A stretch of 33,767 bases of DNA from an uncultured Clostridia bacterium (GTDB lineage: Bacteria; Bacillota; Clostridia; Christensenellales; UBA1242), in the NCBI GenBank assembly GCA_949841045.1, contig CATKXS010000015.1, forward strand, positions 1 through 33,767. Direction: 5' to 3'. The translations under genes and the position numbers were made by a program. Of this stretch, positions 10,352 through 17,281 are shown one piece after another. The notes beneath the pieces are model-generated. The model did not search any database and was not told the origin of the DNA. It saw nothing but the letters and a program-made list of their open reading frames with translations. The first letter of the stretch is position 1; every line of letters starts with the position of its first letter.

Positions 10352-10452
10352 GTGCTTAAAGCACTACGAAGTGAACAAATTGTATCTAAGTCACACGAAG
10401 TAAACAAATTGTGTCTAAGACACACGAAGTAAACAAAAAGCGTCTAAGACGC
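10352..10452 (+). repeat. Tandem 29-30 bp repeats, each with a 5-bp stem / TAA-loop hairpin
   Basis: Four units start at 10352, 10382, 10411 and 10440. Their 13-nt palindromes are GTGCT-TAA-AGCAC, GTATC-TAA-GTCAC (two mismatches), GTGTC-TAA-GACAC and GCGTC-TAA-GACGC. The palindromes are separated by a conserved spacer like ACGAAGTAAACAAA. Stem bases change on both sides while the TAA loop is kept, which suggests selection for the fold. A further inverted repeat, GTTTATT/AATAAAC, lies just upstream (10321-10342). The array sits in the 3' untranslated region of the giant gene, directly before the terminator. Confidence 0.8.
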
Positions 10453-10455
10453 ACA

Positions 10456-10489
10456 CAAAAAAACACGGAAATAATTTCCGTGTTTTTTC
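10456..10489. terminator. Strong bidirectional terminator
   Basis: ACACGGAAA-TAA-TTTCCGTGT, a 9-bp stem flanked by A's on the left and T's on the right, between two convergent genes. Its right edge abuts the stop codon of the minus-strand gene. Confidence 0.92.
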
Positions 10490-11887
10490 TTATTGAATTT
10501 CATCCTCGGCAGCAATGAACTTACGTGCATAGTAAAGACTATCTTTTAATCTTAACTGACCATCAGTCACCCCTTTGCCAAAAGGTATACCATATCTTGG
10601 AGTTCTAGCGCTAAAATCTTTCTTTTCTTTAATATTATCCATTATATCGTCTATAAGTTTATTATCATTTTTATTTATAATATATTTTGTAAACTGATTT
10701 TCTATATTTTCATCGTAACGATTATTTACTGCTTTGAACAAATAACTAGATATTAAAACTATGCCTTCAACCTCTTTTGCATCTACAATAGACTTTGCAA
10801 GACACAGACGTTGCTCTTTATTTATTCCATTTACATTTACTGCCATGCTATAAATATTTACAATATCATTTGTATCAAGCATTGCCATAACAAGGTCATC
10901 CATTTGGTCAATATGCTTCTTACCTATTGCATGTGCACAATCGTAAATTTTTTCGCTATCATTACTATAAATAGTTAAATCTACAAATTTTTTAAATGTT
11001 ACTTTGCTTAAACTATCAACCATATCCCTTGCATAAGGTTCTTTTAATAAAACGAAAAAGTTCTCTTTATTTTCCTTTAAAAGTTTATCTACTGTGCGTT
11101 TTAAAGTTGATGTATACTCACCTCTTTTAGCATAATAATACTCTTGCAAAACCTTCAAGCGAGCTTCATCAACTGTTGGAGCCTGAACCTTAGATTTCTT
11201 ATTAACAATTTCTATCTTTTTAAGTTCCCAAGCTTCTTTAAGGGTTCTTTGGAATTTCAATTCTTCAGTACTTACAGCACGGCCAATAGGAATAGCATAG
11301 CCAGGTCTACCTCTGGTTGCTTCATGTCTTTCTTCTATCTTATCAATAATGTTTTTTACTAATTTATTATCATGTTTTTGCAAAATAAAATCGACATATT
11401 CATTCAAAATATCGTAACCATCGCCAGATAATCTATACCCACTTACATGAGAAGATAAAGCAATGATACCACCAATATCTTTTGAGTTTACAATAGTTTT
11501 AGCAAGTTTTGTAAACTGCTCTCTTGAAATGCCATATGTAGACCAAGCCACTCTATAAATATTTCCTAAATCTCTGGTTTTAATTAAAGCATCAACAAGC
11601 GGTTCAAGGAATTCTTTATATTTTCTTCCCATCAAATCAGCGCATTTTACTATCTTTTCTCCGTCGTGAGAAGCAATTGCTAAATCTACAAATTTTCTGA
11701 CACTTTCCCTGCTAAGCCCATCATTAACTATTTCCTGTGCAAACCATAAATCAGCAATTGCAAAAATATTTTTAGGGTCATCTTTAAGAAGTTGATTTAT
11801 AATTGTATATATATAAACATCTACTCTATGACCGTTTACTTTATAATAATTTTCTATACCTTTTAATAAAGCTTCTAATTCTCTCAT
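10490..11887 (-). CDS. Unrecognised helical protein made of two ~235-residue repeats
   Basis: 465 residues, not recognised. The two halves are clear diverged copies with a period of 235 residues. KFVDLAIASHDGEKI (from about residue 65) matches KFVDLTIYSNDSEKI (about 300). Further matched pairs are GNIYRVAWSTYGISREQ with VNIYSMAVNVNGINKEQ, KHDNKLVKNIIDKIEE with KNDNKLIDDIMDNIKE, and GYAIPIGRAVSTEELKF with RYGIPFGKGVTDGQLRL. The sequence is predicted mostly alpha-helical, resembling an alpha-solenoid or scaffold. It has no signal peptide or membrane segment, so it is probably cytoplasmic. The ATG is preceded by GTGGAG. No catalytic motif is visible; function unknown. Confidence 0.8.
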   Translation of the reverse strand: MRELEALLKGIENYYKVNGHRVDVYIYTIINQLLKDDPKNIFAIADLWFAQEIVNDGLSRESVRKFVDLAIASHDGEKIVKCADLMGRKYKEFLEPLVDALIKTRDLGNIYRVAWSTYGISREQFTKLAKTIVNSKDIGGIIALSSHVSGYRLSGDGYDILNEYVDFILQKHDNKLVKNIIDKIEERHEATRGRPGYAIPIGRAVSTEELKFQRTLKEAWELKKIEIVNKKSKVQAPTVDEARLKVLQEYYYAKRGEYTSTLKRTVDKLLKENKENFFVLLKEPYARDMVDSLSKVTFKKFVDLTIYSNDSEKIYDCAHAIGKKHIDQMDDLVMAMLDTNDIVNIYSMAVNVNGINKEQRLCLAKSIVDAKEVEGIVLISSYLFKAVNNRYDENIENQFTKYIINKNDNKLIDDIMDNIKEKKDFSARTPRYGIPFGKGVTDGQLRLKDSLYYARKFIAAEDEIQ

Positions 11888-11944
11888 ATTTAATCTCCAC
11901 TATTAAGTATATCATATAAAAGTCCTCTGGTCAATATGCTCTGC

Positions 11945-11970
11945 AAAAAAAATCACGGATTTAATCCGTG
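11945..11970 (-). terminator. Intrinsic terminator (minus strand)
   Basis: Minus-strand reading: CACGGAT-TAA-ATCCGTG followed by A and eight T's. It lies downstream of the rplA terminator and upstream of the 465-residue gene, so it insulates that gene from ribosomal-operon readthrough. Confidence 0.8.
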
Positions 11971-12032
11971 CACTTCTCAAATCATACTCACTTATTATTT
12001 TTAGCAAATTCCTAGTAAAATAAATTTACAAC

Positions 12033-12062
12033 AAAAAAAGGTAGAAAAATTCTACCCTTTTT
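12033..12062 (-). terminator. Terminator of the rpmG-secE-nusG-rplK-rplA operon
   Basis: GGTAGAA-TTT-TTCTACC stem on the minus strand followed by seven T's, five bases after the rplA stop codon. Confidence 0.88.
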
Positions 12063-12066
12063 ATCA

Positions 12067-12750
12067 TTACATTGTAACGTTAATTTTAAGTCCAGGACCC
12101 ATTGTAGAAGCAATTGAAACATTTCTGAAATATGTTCCTTTTGCTGCTGCTGGTTTAGCTTTAATGAGAGCTTCGATAACTGTATTGAAGTTGTCAATAA
12201 GTTTGTCTTTGCCAAAGCTTACCTTTCCTAAGATTACGTGAACATTGTTTGTTTTATCAAGTCTATATTCAACCTTACCTGCCTTAGAGTCAGAAATTGC
12301 TTTGGTTACATCCATAGTAACAGTTCCGCTCTTTGGGTTTGGCATAAGACCTTTAGGTCCAAGAACTCTTGCCACACGTCCTACAACACCCATCATATCT
12401 GGAGTTGTGATACAAACGTCGAAATCAAGCCATCCGCCTTGAATTTTAGCAACCATTTCTTCAGCGCCAACATAGTCTGCACCAGCTTTAACAGCTTCGT
12501 CAGCCTTGTCACCTTTAGCGATTACTAATACTCTAACACTTTTACCAGTTCCGTGAGGAAGTACGCACACACCTCTAACTTGTTGGTCAGCGTTCTTTCC
12601 ATCAACGCCAAGACGAACGTGTAATTCAACTGATTCGTCAAATTTAGCTTTAGGAAGCTCTAAAAGTTTATCAAAACCGTTTGAAATGTCATAAGATTTT
12701 TGGTCTACCATTGCAAGGCTTTGAGCATATTTTTTTGCTAATTTTTTCAT
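12067..12750 (-). CDS. rplA: 50S ribosomal protein L1
   Basis: 227 residues, the normal length for L1. It binds 23S rRNA at the mobile L1 stalk and in many bacteria represses its own operon. The family signature is present around residues 120-140: [19 protein letters not shown] followed by [11 protein letters not shown]. The N-terminal [15 protein letters not shown] and the C-terminal [16 protein letters not shown] are also typical. The gene lies 10 bp after rplK in the usual rplK-rplA order and is the last gene of the operon, followed by a strong terminator. AAGGAGGGCAAT precedes the ATG. Confidence 0.98.
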   Translation of the reverse strand: MKKLAKKYAQSLAMVDQKSYDISNGFDKLLELPKAKFDESVELHVRLGVDGKNADQQVRGVCVLPHGTGKSVRVLVIAKGDKADEAVKAGADYVGAEEMVAKIQGGWLDFDVCITTPDMMGVVGRVARVLGPKGLMPNPKSGTVTMDVTKAISDSKAGKVEYRLDKTNNVHVILGKVSFGKDKLIDNFNTVIEALIKAKPAAAKGTYFRNVSIASTMGPGLKINVTM

Positions 12751-12760
12751 ATTGCCCTCC

Positions 12761-13189
12761 TTAGTCTACAACAGTAACGCCCATACTGCGAGCGGCACCA
12801 GCAATCATAGACATAGCAGACTCAACTGATGTGCAGTTAAGGTCTGGCATTTTTTGCTCTGCGATTTGTCTGATTTGAGCTTTAGTTATGCTACCGACTT
12901 TTGTTTTGTTTGGCACTGCTGAACCCTTATCAAGTCCAATAGCTTTCTTAATAAGAATAGCTGCTGGTGGGGTTTTGAGTACGAATGAGAAGCTTCTATC
13001 TGCATAGATAGTGACAACTACAGGAATGATAAGTCCTGCCTCTTTTGCTGTCTTGTCATTGAATTCTTTGGTAAATGCACCTAGATTGATTCCATGAGGT
13101 CCAAGAGTTGAACCAACTGGAGGTCCAGGAGTGGCTTTACCAGCTTCGAGTTGTAATTTAACAACTGCTGTAATTTTCTTTTCTGCCAT
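12761..13189 (-). CDS. rplK: 50S ribosomal protein L11
   Basis: 142 residues, full length. L11 forms the GTPase-associated centre with 23S rRNA. The protein shows the N-terminal [18 protein letters not shown] and the C-terminal rRNA-binding stretch with [18 protein letters not shown]. The PPVG segment reads [17 protein letters not shown], slightly different from the common PPVGPALGQHGVNIM. TAAGGAGG precedes the ATG by six bases. The gene sits between nusG and rplA; the 122-bp gap before it carries a candidate L1-binding leader. Confidence 0.98.
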   Translation of the reverse strand: MAEKKITAVVKLQLEAGKATPGPPVGSTLGPHGINLGAFTKEFNDKTAKEAGLIIPVVVTIYADRSFSFVLKTPPAAILIKKAIGLDKGSAVPNKTKVGSITKAQIRQIAEQKMPDLNCTSVESAMSMIAGAARSMGVTVVD

Positions 13190-13203
13190 TTTTTCCTCCT
13201 TAT

Positions 13204-13241
13204 TGTGGTGTATGAACGGTTGCAGTTCCGTTCTCCCACGA
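13204..13241 (-). promoter_or_regulatory. Candidate L1 autoregulatory leader upstream of rplK
   Basis: Minus-strand reading: GTGGGAGAACGG, a loop, then CCGTTCATACACCAC. This gives a stem GAACGG/CCGTTC (13228-13233 with 13214-13219) and an outer GTGG/CCAC stem separated by an asymmetric internal loop, just before TAAGGAGG of rplK. The GTGGGAG...ACCAC layout resembles the L1-binding leaders I know from rplK-rplA of Firmicutes, which mimic the 23S L1 site. Confidence 0.65.
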
Positions 13242-13254
13242 TTTCAAGATAGTT

Positions 13255-13297
13255 TATAGTCATATCTAAAGGACTATATTTCAAGAGGCAACGCCTC
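13255..13297 (-). other. Two further hairpins in the nusG-rplK gap
   Basis: GAGGC-GTT-GCCTC (13285-13297) and TATAGTC/GACTATA (13255-13261 with 13272-13278) lie between the nusG stop and the L1-type leader. Neither has a T-run. They may be processing or attenuation structures that uncouple rplK-rplA from nusG. Confidence 0.4.
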
Positions 13298-13311
13298 GAA
13301 ATACCATATTA

Positions 13312-13968
13312 TTAGCCCTGAATTTTGTGAATTTGTGAAAGCTGAACATCAACTGTTGTATCTCTACCGAACATTTCAACAACAACTGATGCAACGCCCT
13401 CTTCTGTGTTTACTGAAAGGACAGTTCCAATCATGCTATTGAGAGCGCCTTCAATAATTTCAACTTTATCACCAGCAGTAATATCAACTTCAACTTTGAT
13501 TTTCTCAAGTCTAAGTTTGATAACCTCTTCCTCAGTAAGAGCAAGCGGACGCCCCTTAGGACCTACAAAACCAGTGATACCACGAGTACGAGTTACATTA
13601 TGCCAAAGGTCATCAGCATATTTCATCTTTACAAGAATATAGCAAGGCATCGCCTTTCTTTGAACAAGTTTTTTCTTGCCATTTTTTTCTTCAACAACAT
13701 CTTCCATAGGAATAATAACGTCAAAGATTCTATCTTGAAGATTAAATTTTTCTACAACCGTTTCAAGGTTCTCTTTTGCAACGTTTTCATAACCTGAAAA
13801 TGTGTGAAGAACATACCATTTTGCTTCCAAAGAGTCTACGAATTCTTTATAACCCATTTCGTCTTCGCTAAGTTCACGTTCAATTTCAGTTTGTGGCTCG
13901 CTGTTATCATTGGTCTCATGACTAACAGCTTCCTCATTATTAAAAGTTGTCATATCTTTTTCTTCCAT
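13312..13968 (-). CDS. nusG: Transcription termination/antitermination factor NusG
   Basis: 218 residues. The NGN domain starts near residue 49 (AKWYVLHTFSGYE) and runs to about 155. It includes FDVIIPMEDVVE, the RNA-polymerase-binding core with MPCYILVKM, and FVGPKGRPLAL. The KOW domain follows (GDKVEIIEGALNSMIGTV). NusG binds the RNA polymerase clamp and affects pausing and termination. The ~45-residue acidic N-terminal extension is longer than in B. subtilis (177 residues). A second in-frame Met at position 6 exists, but AGAGGTGG is well placed for the first. The gene begins 12 bp after secE. Confidence 0.96.
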   Translation of the reverse strand: MEEKDMTTFNNEEAVSHETNDNSEPQTEIERELSEDEMGYKEFVDSLEAKWYVLHTFSGYENVAKENLETVVEKFNLQDRIFDVIIPMEDVVEEKNGKKKLVQRKAMPCYILVKMKYADDLWHNVTRTRGITGFVGPKGRPLALTEEEVIKLRLEKIKVEVDITAGDKVEIIEGALNSMIGTVLSVNTEEGVASVVVEMFGRDTTVDVQLSQIHKIQG

Positions 13969-13980
13969 GCTCTGCCACCT

Positions 13981-14322
13981 CTATCTATTTGTCAGAAGCT
14001 TCATAAGAGCTCCTAGACCATAGTCAATTCCAAATATAATAACTGCAAAAACGAGAACAACAACTAAAACAACACCAGTCTTTTTGCAAACTTCGCCAAA
14101 GCTTGGCCAAGTAACCTTTTTAAGTTCAGACAATGTTTCCTTTGTCTTTTTCTTTAAAGAGGTCTTATCTTTCTTTTCCTTACCGCCCTTTTTAGTTTTA
14201 TTTTTTTTGTTCTCTTGTTTTTTTACTTTATCGGTTTTGTCATTGTCTTTAACAGTTTTATTAGCTTCTTCATCTGTTATGTTTTCAGTCGCACTTAAGC
14301 TGTTTTTATTCTTCTTAGACAT
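13981..14322 (-). CDS. secE: Preprotein translocase subunit SecE
   Basis: 113 residues. The C-terminal ~55 residues form the single-helix Gram-positive SecE: the amphipathic LSELKKVTWPSFGEVCKKTG is followed by a membrane helix VVLVVVLVFAVIIFGIDYGL. SecE clamps SecY in the translocon. The first ~60 residues are an unusual Lys/Asp/Asn-rich, probably disordered extension (minimal SecE is ~60 residues). SD GGGGGT precedes the ATG. It lies between rpmG and nusG as in Bacillus. Confidence 0.95.
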   Translation of the reverse strand: MSKKNKNSLSATENITDEEANKTVKDNDKTDKVKKQENKKNKTKKGGKEKKDKTSLKKKTKETLSELKKVTWPSFGEVCKKTGVVLVVVLVFAVIIFGIDYGLGALMKLLTNR

Positions 14323-14333
14323 ATAACCCCCAA

Positions 14334-14495
14334 TTATTTTGTTTCTTTATGAACAGTTCTTTTTCCACATCTTGAACAGAATTTTGTAATTTCAATTCTT
14401 TCAGGATTTGCAGCTGTGTTTTTGCTTGTAGCATAATTTCTTTCTTGACACTCTGTGCAAGCAAGTATGATATTTTTACGTTTTGGTAATGCCAT
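14334..14495 (-). CDS. rpmG: 50S ribosomal protein L33
   Basis: Too short for the ORF track. It translates to 53 residues starting [20 protein letters not shown] and ending [10 protein letters not shown]. Two Cys pairs (CTEC near 13-16 and CSRC near 40-43) mark the zinc-binding form of L33. The ATG is preceded by GGAGAAGG. The stop codon is 11 bp before secE, and the gene is first in the operon rpmG-secE-nusG-rplK-rplA, the Bacillus order. It is transcribed from the consensus promoter at 14546-14574 through the hairpin at 14512-14541. Confidence 0.95.
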   Translation of the reverse strand: MALPKRKNIILACTECQERNYATSKNTAANPERIEITKFCSRCGKRTVHKETK

Positions 14496-14511
14496 AATTC
14501 CTTCTCCTAAC

Positions 14512-14541
14512 AAAAAAAACTAACACCCCGAGAGATGTTAG
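14512..14541 (-). terminator. Terminator-like hairpin at the 5' end of the rpmG transcript
   Basis: Minus-strand reading: CTAACATC, loop, GGTGTTAG (with wobble pairs), then eight T's. It starts about five bases after the -10 box of the rpmG promoter, so it is essentially at +1. It could terminate readthrough from the upstream hicB-like gene, act as a very early attenuator, or stabilise the 5' end. Confidence 0.7.
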
Positions 14542-14545
14542 CCTT

Positions 14546-14574
14546 ATTATAACATAACAAATATTTGTTGTCAA
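14546..14574 (-). promoter_or_regulatory. Consensus sigma-A promoter for rpmG-secE-nusG-rplK-rplA
   Basis: TTGACA (14569-14574), 17-bp spacer, TATAAT (14546-14551) on the minus strand, matching consensus at every position. Confidence 0.93.
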
Positions 14575-14602
14575 CTATTTAACCAAAATTTTTTATACTT
14601 AC

Positions 14603-14872
14603 TTAAGTCTCAATTTCAGCGTCAACAAGCATAACAATGTCTTCCTTTTCGCAAGAAGATTTTACTACTTCAAAGTCAGTCGGTTGATTGAAATCTAAGT
14701 CATATTTTTCGATATATGAAAAATAAGCTTTAAGCATTTCTTTCGCGTAAAGATAAGCCTCTTCCATGAAAGAGCCATCAGTTGTAAGCTCAAGGTCAGG
14801 AATTAATACACGATAAACGTCTTCGTCCCTATCCTTAATAAAAATCGCAGGGTAAACAAAACTTTTCATCAA
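14603..14872 (-). CDS. Orphan HicB-like protein
   Basis: 89 residues with the HicB fold pattern: YPAIFIKDRDEDVYRVLIPD, then LTTDGSFMEEAYLYAKEML (about residues 7-48). HicB proteins are usually antitoxins that block the HicA mRNA interferase through this partly degraded RNase-H-like fold. No HicA-like ORF is adjacent on either strand, and there is no C-terminal HTH/RHH DNA-binding domain. It is therefore a solitary member whose role is unclear. AAGGAGC lies seven bases before the first of two Met codons. It has its own extended -10 promoter. Confidence 0.7.
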   Translation of the reverse strand: MMKSFVYPAIFIKDRDEDVYRVLIPDLELTTDGSFMEEAYLYAKEMLKAYFSYIEKYDLDFNQPTDFEVVKSSCEKEDIVMLVDAEIET

Positions 14873-14887
14873 AAGCTCCTTATGAGT

Positions 14888-14915
14888 ATTTTAGCATATA
14901 ATTTATTTTTTTCAA
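14888..14915 (-). promoter_or_regulatory. Promoter of the hicB-like gene
   Basis: TTGAAA (14910-14915), 16-bp spacer, TAAAAT (14888-14893) with an extended TGC element, on the minus strand; 16 bp upstream of the start codon. Confidence 0.65.
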
Positions 14916-15083
14916 AACAAATTTAAGAAATTTTATAACTTTTTTGTTAGGCTATAAATTTAAGATATGCCAAATTTTGACATTTATCCACTCACCCACA
15001 AAAATTTGAACTTTCGACTCATTTTATTTTAAATCTCTTAAAAACTAATAATAATTATTTTATGACAAAGTAAGGAGAATTTT

Positions 15084-15295
15084 ATGGAACAATTTGACCT
15101 TTATAATAAAGATAGAGTCCTTATCAGATAAAAATAAAGTGTAGAGGAAATTTTAAAACTTATTGAAGAAAAAAAATTATCAAATACAACCCTTCACTCA
15201 TTTCAACTATTTTTGACATGAAAGACAACAGAGGCGCTTTTAAAATCTAAAATTAATATGATGCCAACAATAGACTAATTGATTTCAAAAGATAA
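15084..15295 (+). pseudogene. Decayed small gene of unknown family
   Basis: AAGGAG precedes ATG at 15084. The reading runs MEQFDLYNKDRVLIR, stop, K, stop, SVEEILKLIEEKK. At a run of eight A's the coding sense shifts by one base to IIKYNPSLISTIFDMKDN and onward through RGAFKI, stop, N, stop, YDANNRLIDFKR and a final stop. There are four internal TAA codons, each one substitution from GAA, AAA or CAA, plus one frameshift. Restored, it would be about 70 residues. The product is not recognised. A terminator follows. It is the only gene-like content in the ~470 bases between 14873 and 15346. Confidence 0.6.
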
Positions 15296-15298
15296 TTA

Positions 15299-15330
15299 AC
15301 AAAAAAACACCGAATTTTCGGTGTTTTTTG
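15299..15330. terminator. Bidirectional terminator
   Basis: CACCGA-ATTT-TCGGTG with flanking A- and T-runs, between the decayed gene (plus) and the metalloprotease gene (minus). Confidence 0.85.
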
Positions 15331-15346
15331 TTGTTTTTCATAAATT

Positions 15347-16858
15347 TTAAACCAAAATATACTCATCTTCTGGTGCTAGCGCTCTGTCGCGAACATTTTG
15401 AGATATTTTTTCAATCTGAGCTTTTATCTCATTTTCTGGAAGTTTTTCAAGTTCGCCGGCTTTCTTTGCTTCAATAATTCTTGAACATATATTATCAAGT
15501 TCTACAAGATTATCTTCTCCAAAGCGTCTATATACTTTATTAAAATCTTCACTGATTCCACATTCTTTCAAATCCTCTAAATTCTCTTCAAGAAAATCAT
15601 TTAAATAAGGGAATACGCTATGATAAACACTGGCATAAGATTTCTTATTGCAAATTTCAAAACCGTCTTCTCTCATGCGTGCACAAATTTTTTGAGTGAA
15701 GAATTCATTCATAATTTCATCTAAACCATGAAAATCATTGTTTTTATAGTATAGCCCGTTTTTAGCCATGCTTATACCAACTTTAAATTTTTCCATTTTT
15801 TCATCGCAAAACATAAAAGTCTGAACCGCATGCCCCATTTCATGAACAATAGTATCATCGGTAGTTGTCTTACTTGAACCGCCAACAAGAACATAAGACC
15901 TTTTAACTTTGTCGGTAAAACAACTAAAACATAAACCAACTGGTCCTTTTGGCTTATTTAACACACAAGCTCTTAAATCTTCTTCTACATCTTTTGCCTT
16001 TGTTTCAGGGAACACATTGCGTGCATCTAGACAGGCATCTGCAAATCCATTTTTAATGTTGTATAAAAGTTCCTTTCTTGCATGGTCTTCCTTTTGAAAT
16101 TCGGTCATAATCTTAAAAACTAAAAGTCCGCCAAGCACCTTTTTCCCCACAAGATTGTTTAAGTTTTCAGAAATCAAATATTCAGAAACAACATCTCCTG
16201 TTTGGATGTATTCAATTACATTTGCAGTAACTTTTTTAAGATTTACAAGATTTTCATCTGTCTTTGTAAGGTTATATTCTTTCAAAATCTTTTCACTGAT
16301 TTTTTCTTTCCACCTTGAATAGAAAGAACTTTCAATTAAATCAATTTCACTCTTCCAAGGAGCAACACAAAGGCGTTCACGCTCTTCATTAATTTTTCTC
16401 GTCTCATCACGATATTTTTTGTAAATTTCGTCAATTTTGCCGATTTTTTGTGAAAAATCCTTGAAATTATTGTCATTTTTAAGAAATTCTGCTAAATTTT
16501 CAGGTTTTATCCCAAATCCATAATAAGCAAACTGATAGATTTCTGTCTGATAATAACCATTTAAATCGATGTTGTCTTTCCACTTATCAAGGTCCTCAAA
16601 ATCACCAAACCCTAAGTCATTTAACTTTAAGCCCAACTCTTTCTTGCATTTTTTGAAGACATGTCTAAGACTATAATCTATCTTTTCTGCATAGCTCTCA
16701 GCAATTGTATCATGGTCATCTTTAAAAATGTATTTAACATCTTTAAATCTTTCAACAATCTTTTCCCTATTCTCTTCGCCAAAGAACTCGACAAAATATT
16801 CAATTACTTTGTCAAGTTTACCTTCTAATGGATTGTATTGATTTGTAATTTCTGCCAT
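15347..16858 (-). CDS. Putative zinc metalloprotease (HEXXH), family not recognised
   Basis: 503 residues. HEMGH at 339-343 is preceded by DTIV and followed about 40 residues later by LDEIMNEFF (E381/E385). This is the gluzincin layout of HEXXH plus a downstream Glu as third zinc ligand. The N-terminal ~280 residues are charged and helical, as in M3- or M13-type clamshell proteases, but I cannot assign a named family. No signal peptide or membrane helix is visible, so it is probably cytoplasmic or released without a Sec signal. GGGGGAG precedes the ATG. Both a clear promoter and a terminator bracket the gene, so it is monocistronic. Substrate unknown. Confidence 0.75.
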   Translation of the reverse strand: MAEITNQYNPLEGKLDKVIEYFVEFFGEENREKIVERFKDVKYIFKDDHDTIAESYAEKIDYSLRHVFKKCKKELGLKLNDLGFGDFEDLDKWKDNIDLNGYYQTEIYQFAYYGFGIKPENLAEFLKNDNNFKDFSQKIGKIDEIYKKYRDETRKINEERERLCVAPWKSEIDLIESSFYSRWKEKISEKILKEYNLTKTDENLVNLKKVTANVIEYIQTGDVVSEYLISENLNNLVGKKVLGGLLVFKIMTEFQKEDHARKELLYNIKNGFADACLDARNVFPETKAKDVEEDLRACVLNKPKGPVGLCFSCFTDKVKRSYVLVGGSSKTTTDDTIVHEMGHAVQTFMFCDEKMEKFKVGISMAKNGLYYKNNDFHGLDEIMNEFFTQKICARMREDGFEICNKKSYASVYHSVFPYLNDFLEENLEDLKECGISEDFNKVYRRFGEDNLVELDNICSRIIEAKKAGELEKLPENEIKAQIEKISQNVRDRALAPEDEYILV

Positions 16859-16877
16859 GACTCCCCCTTATAATTTG

Positions 16878-16906
16878 ATTATACAATAAAATTATATAGA
16901 TTGCAA
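16878..16906 (-). promoter_or_regulatory. Promoter of the metalloprotease gene
   Basis: TTGCAA (16901-16906), 17-bp spacer, TATAAT (16878-16883) on the minus strand, 19 bp before the start codon. Confidence 0.75.
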
Positions 16907-16915
16907 TATGTATTC

Positions 16916-16951
16916 AAAAAATCACCTCCTTTCGAGATGATTATTTTTATT
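16916..16951. repeat. Left copy of 36-bp direct repeat, terminator-like
   Basis: Identical to 17796-17831 except for one base (CACCTCC versus CACCCCC). It folds as AATCA..CTC/GAG..TGATT with T-rich flanks on both strands, so it can terminate xre1 transcripts on the minus strand. Confidence 0.8.
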
Positions 16952-16987
16952 GACTTGAATAACCTAATTTAATGTGTTGTATTTAAT

Positions 16988-17194
16988 TTAAAAATCCGAA
17001 ATACCTAATAAATAATCTGCACTCACATCAAAAAATATTGCTATACTTTTTAGCATTGTCAAACTAGGTTCAATTTTGCCTGTCTCATACTTCGCGATAG
17101 TAGATTTGTCTACATTAAGTCTTTCTGCAAGTTCAACTTGCGATAACCCCTTCTCCTGCCTCAGGTATTTTAACTTTTGTCCAAATTTTTCCAT
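16988..17194 (-). CDS. XRE-family repressor 1
   Basis: 68 residues forming a single Cro/C1-type helix-turn-helix: FGQKLKYLRQEKGLSQVELA, then VDKSTIAKYETGKIEPS as turn and recognition helix, ending FFDVSADYLLGISDF. There is no dimerisation or sensor domain. It is a close paralogue of XRE 2 (17512-17727), with an identical VDKSTIAKYET segment. SD AGAGGA precedes the ATG. The gene is divergent from the 86-residue ORF. The shared 87-bp region holds two copies of a CTGA...TCAG palindrome; one overlaps a candidate minus-strand -35 (TTTATA 17256-17261, TATACT 17233-17238). Autorepression is likely. Confidence 0.93.
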   Translation of the reverse strand: MEKFGQKLKYLRQEKGLSQVELAERLNVDKSTIAKYETGKIEPSLTMLKSIAIFFDVSADYLLGISDF

Positions 17195-17211
17195 AATTAT
17201 TCCTCTTTTTC

Positions 17212-17240
17212 TTTACATTCTGACAGAAAATCAGTATAAT
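17212..17240 (+). promoter_or_regulatory. Promoter of the 86-residue ORF
   Basis: TTTACA (17212-17217), 17-bp spacer, TATAAT (17235-17240). The spacer is occupied exactly by an operator-like palindrome (17220-17234), and the perfect palindrome lies just past +1. Confidence 0.8.
17220..17234. promoter_or_regulatory. Degenerate operator copy
   Basis: CTGACAGAAAATCAG, 11 of 15 bases identical to the perfect palindrome 31 bp downstream (about three helical turns). It fills the spacer of the plus-strand promoter. Confidence 0.55.
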
Positions 17241-17250
17241 TACTTTAAAA

Positions 17251-17265
17251 CTGATTATAAATCAG
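17251..17265. promoter_or_regulatory. Operator palindrome, copy 1
   Basis: CTGATT-ATA-AATCAG, a perfect 6-bp dyad, identical in all 15 bases to 17768-17782. It lies 16 bp before the 86-residue ORF and 56 bp before xre1. Confidence 0.8.
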
Positions 17266-17281
17266 CGTAAAGGAGGAAAAA

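Noticed and set aside
10352-10452. Possible CRISPR array (regular 29-bp period)
   Set aside because: There are no unique spacers; the whole unit repeats back to back and no cas genes are present.
15084-15295. TAA read as sense (recoding) in the small broken gene
   Set aside because: Many intact genes here use TAA as stop, and a frameshift is also needed, so decay is the simpler reading.
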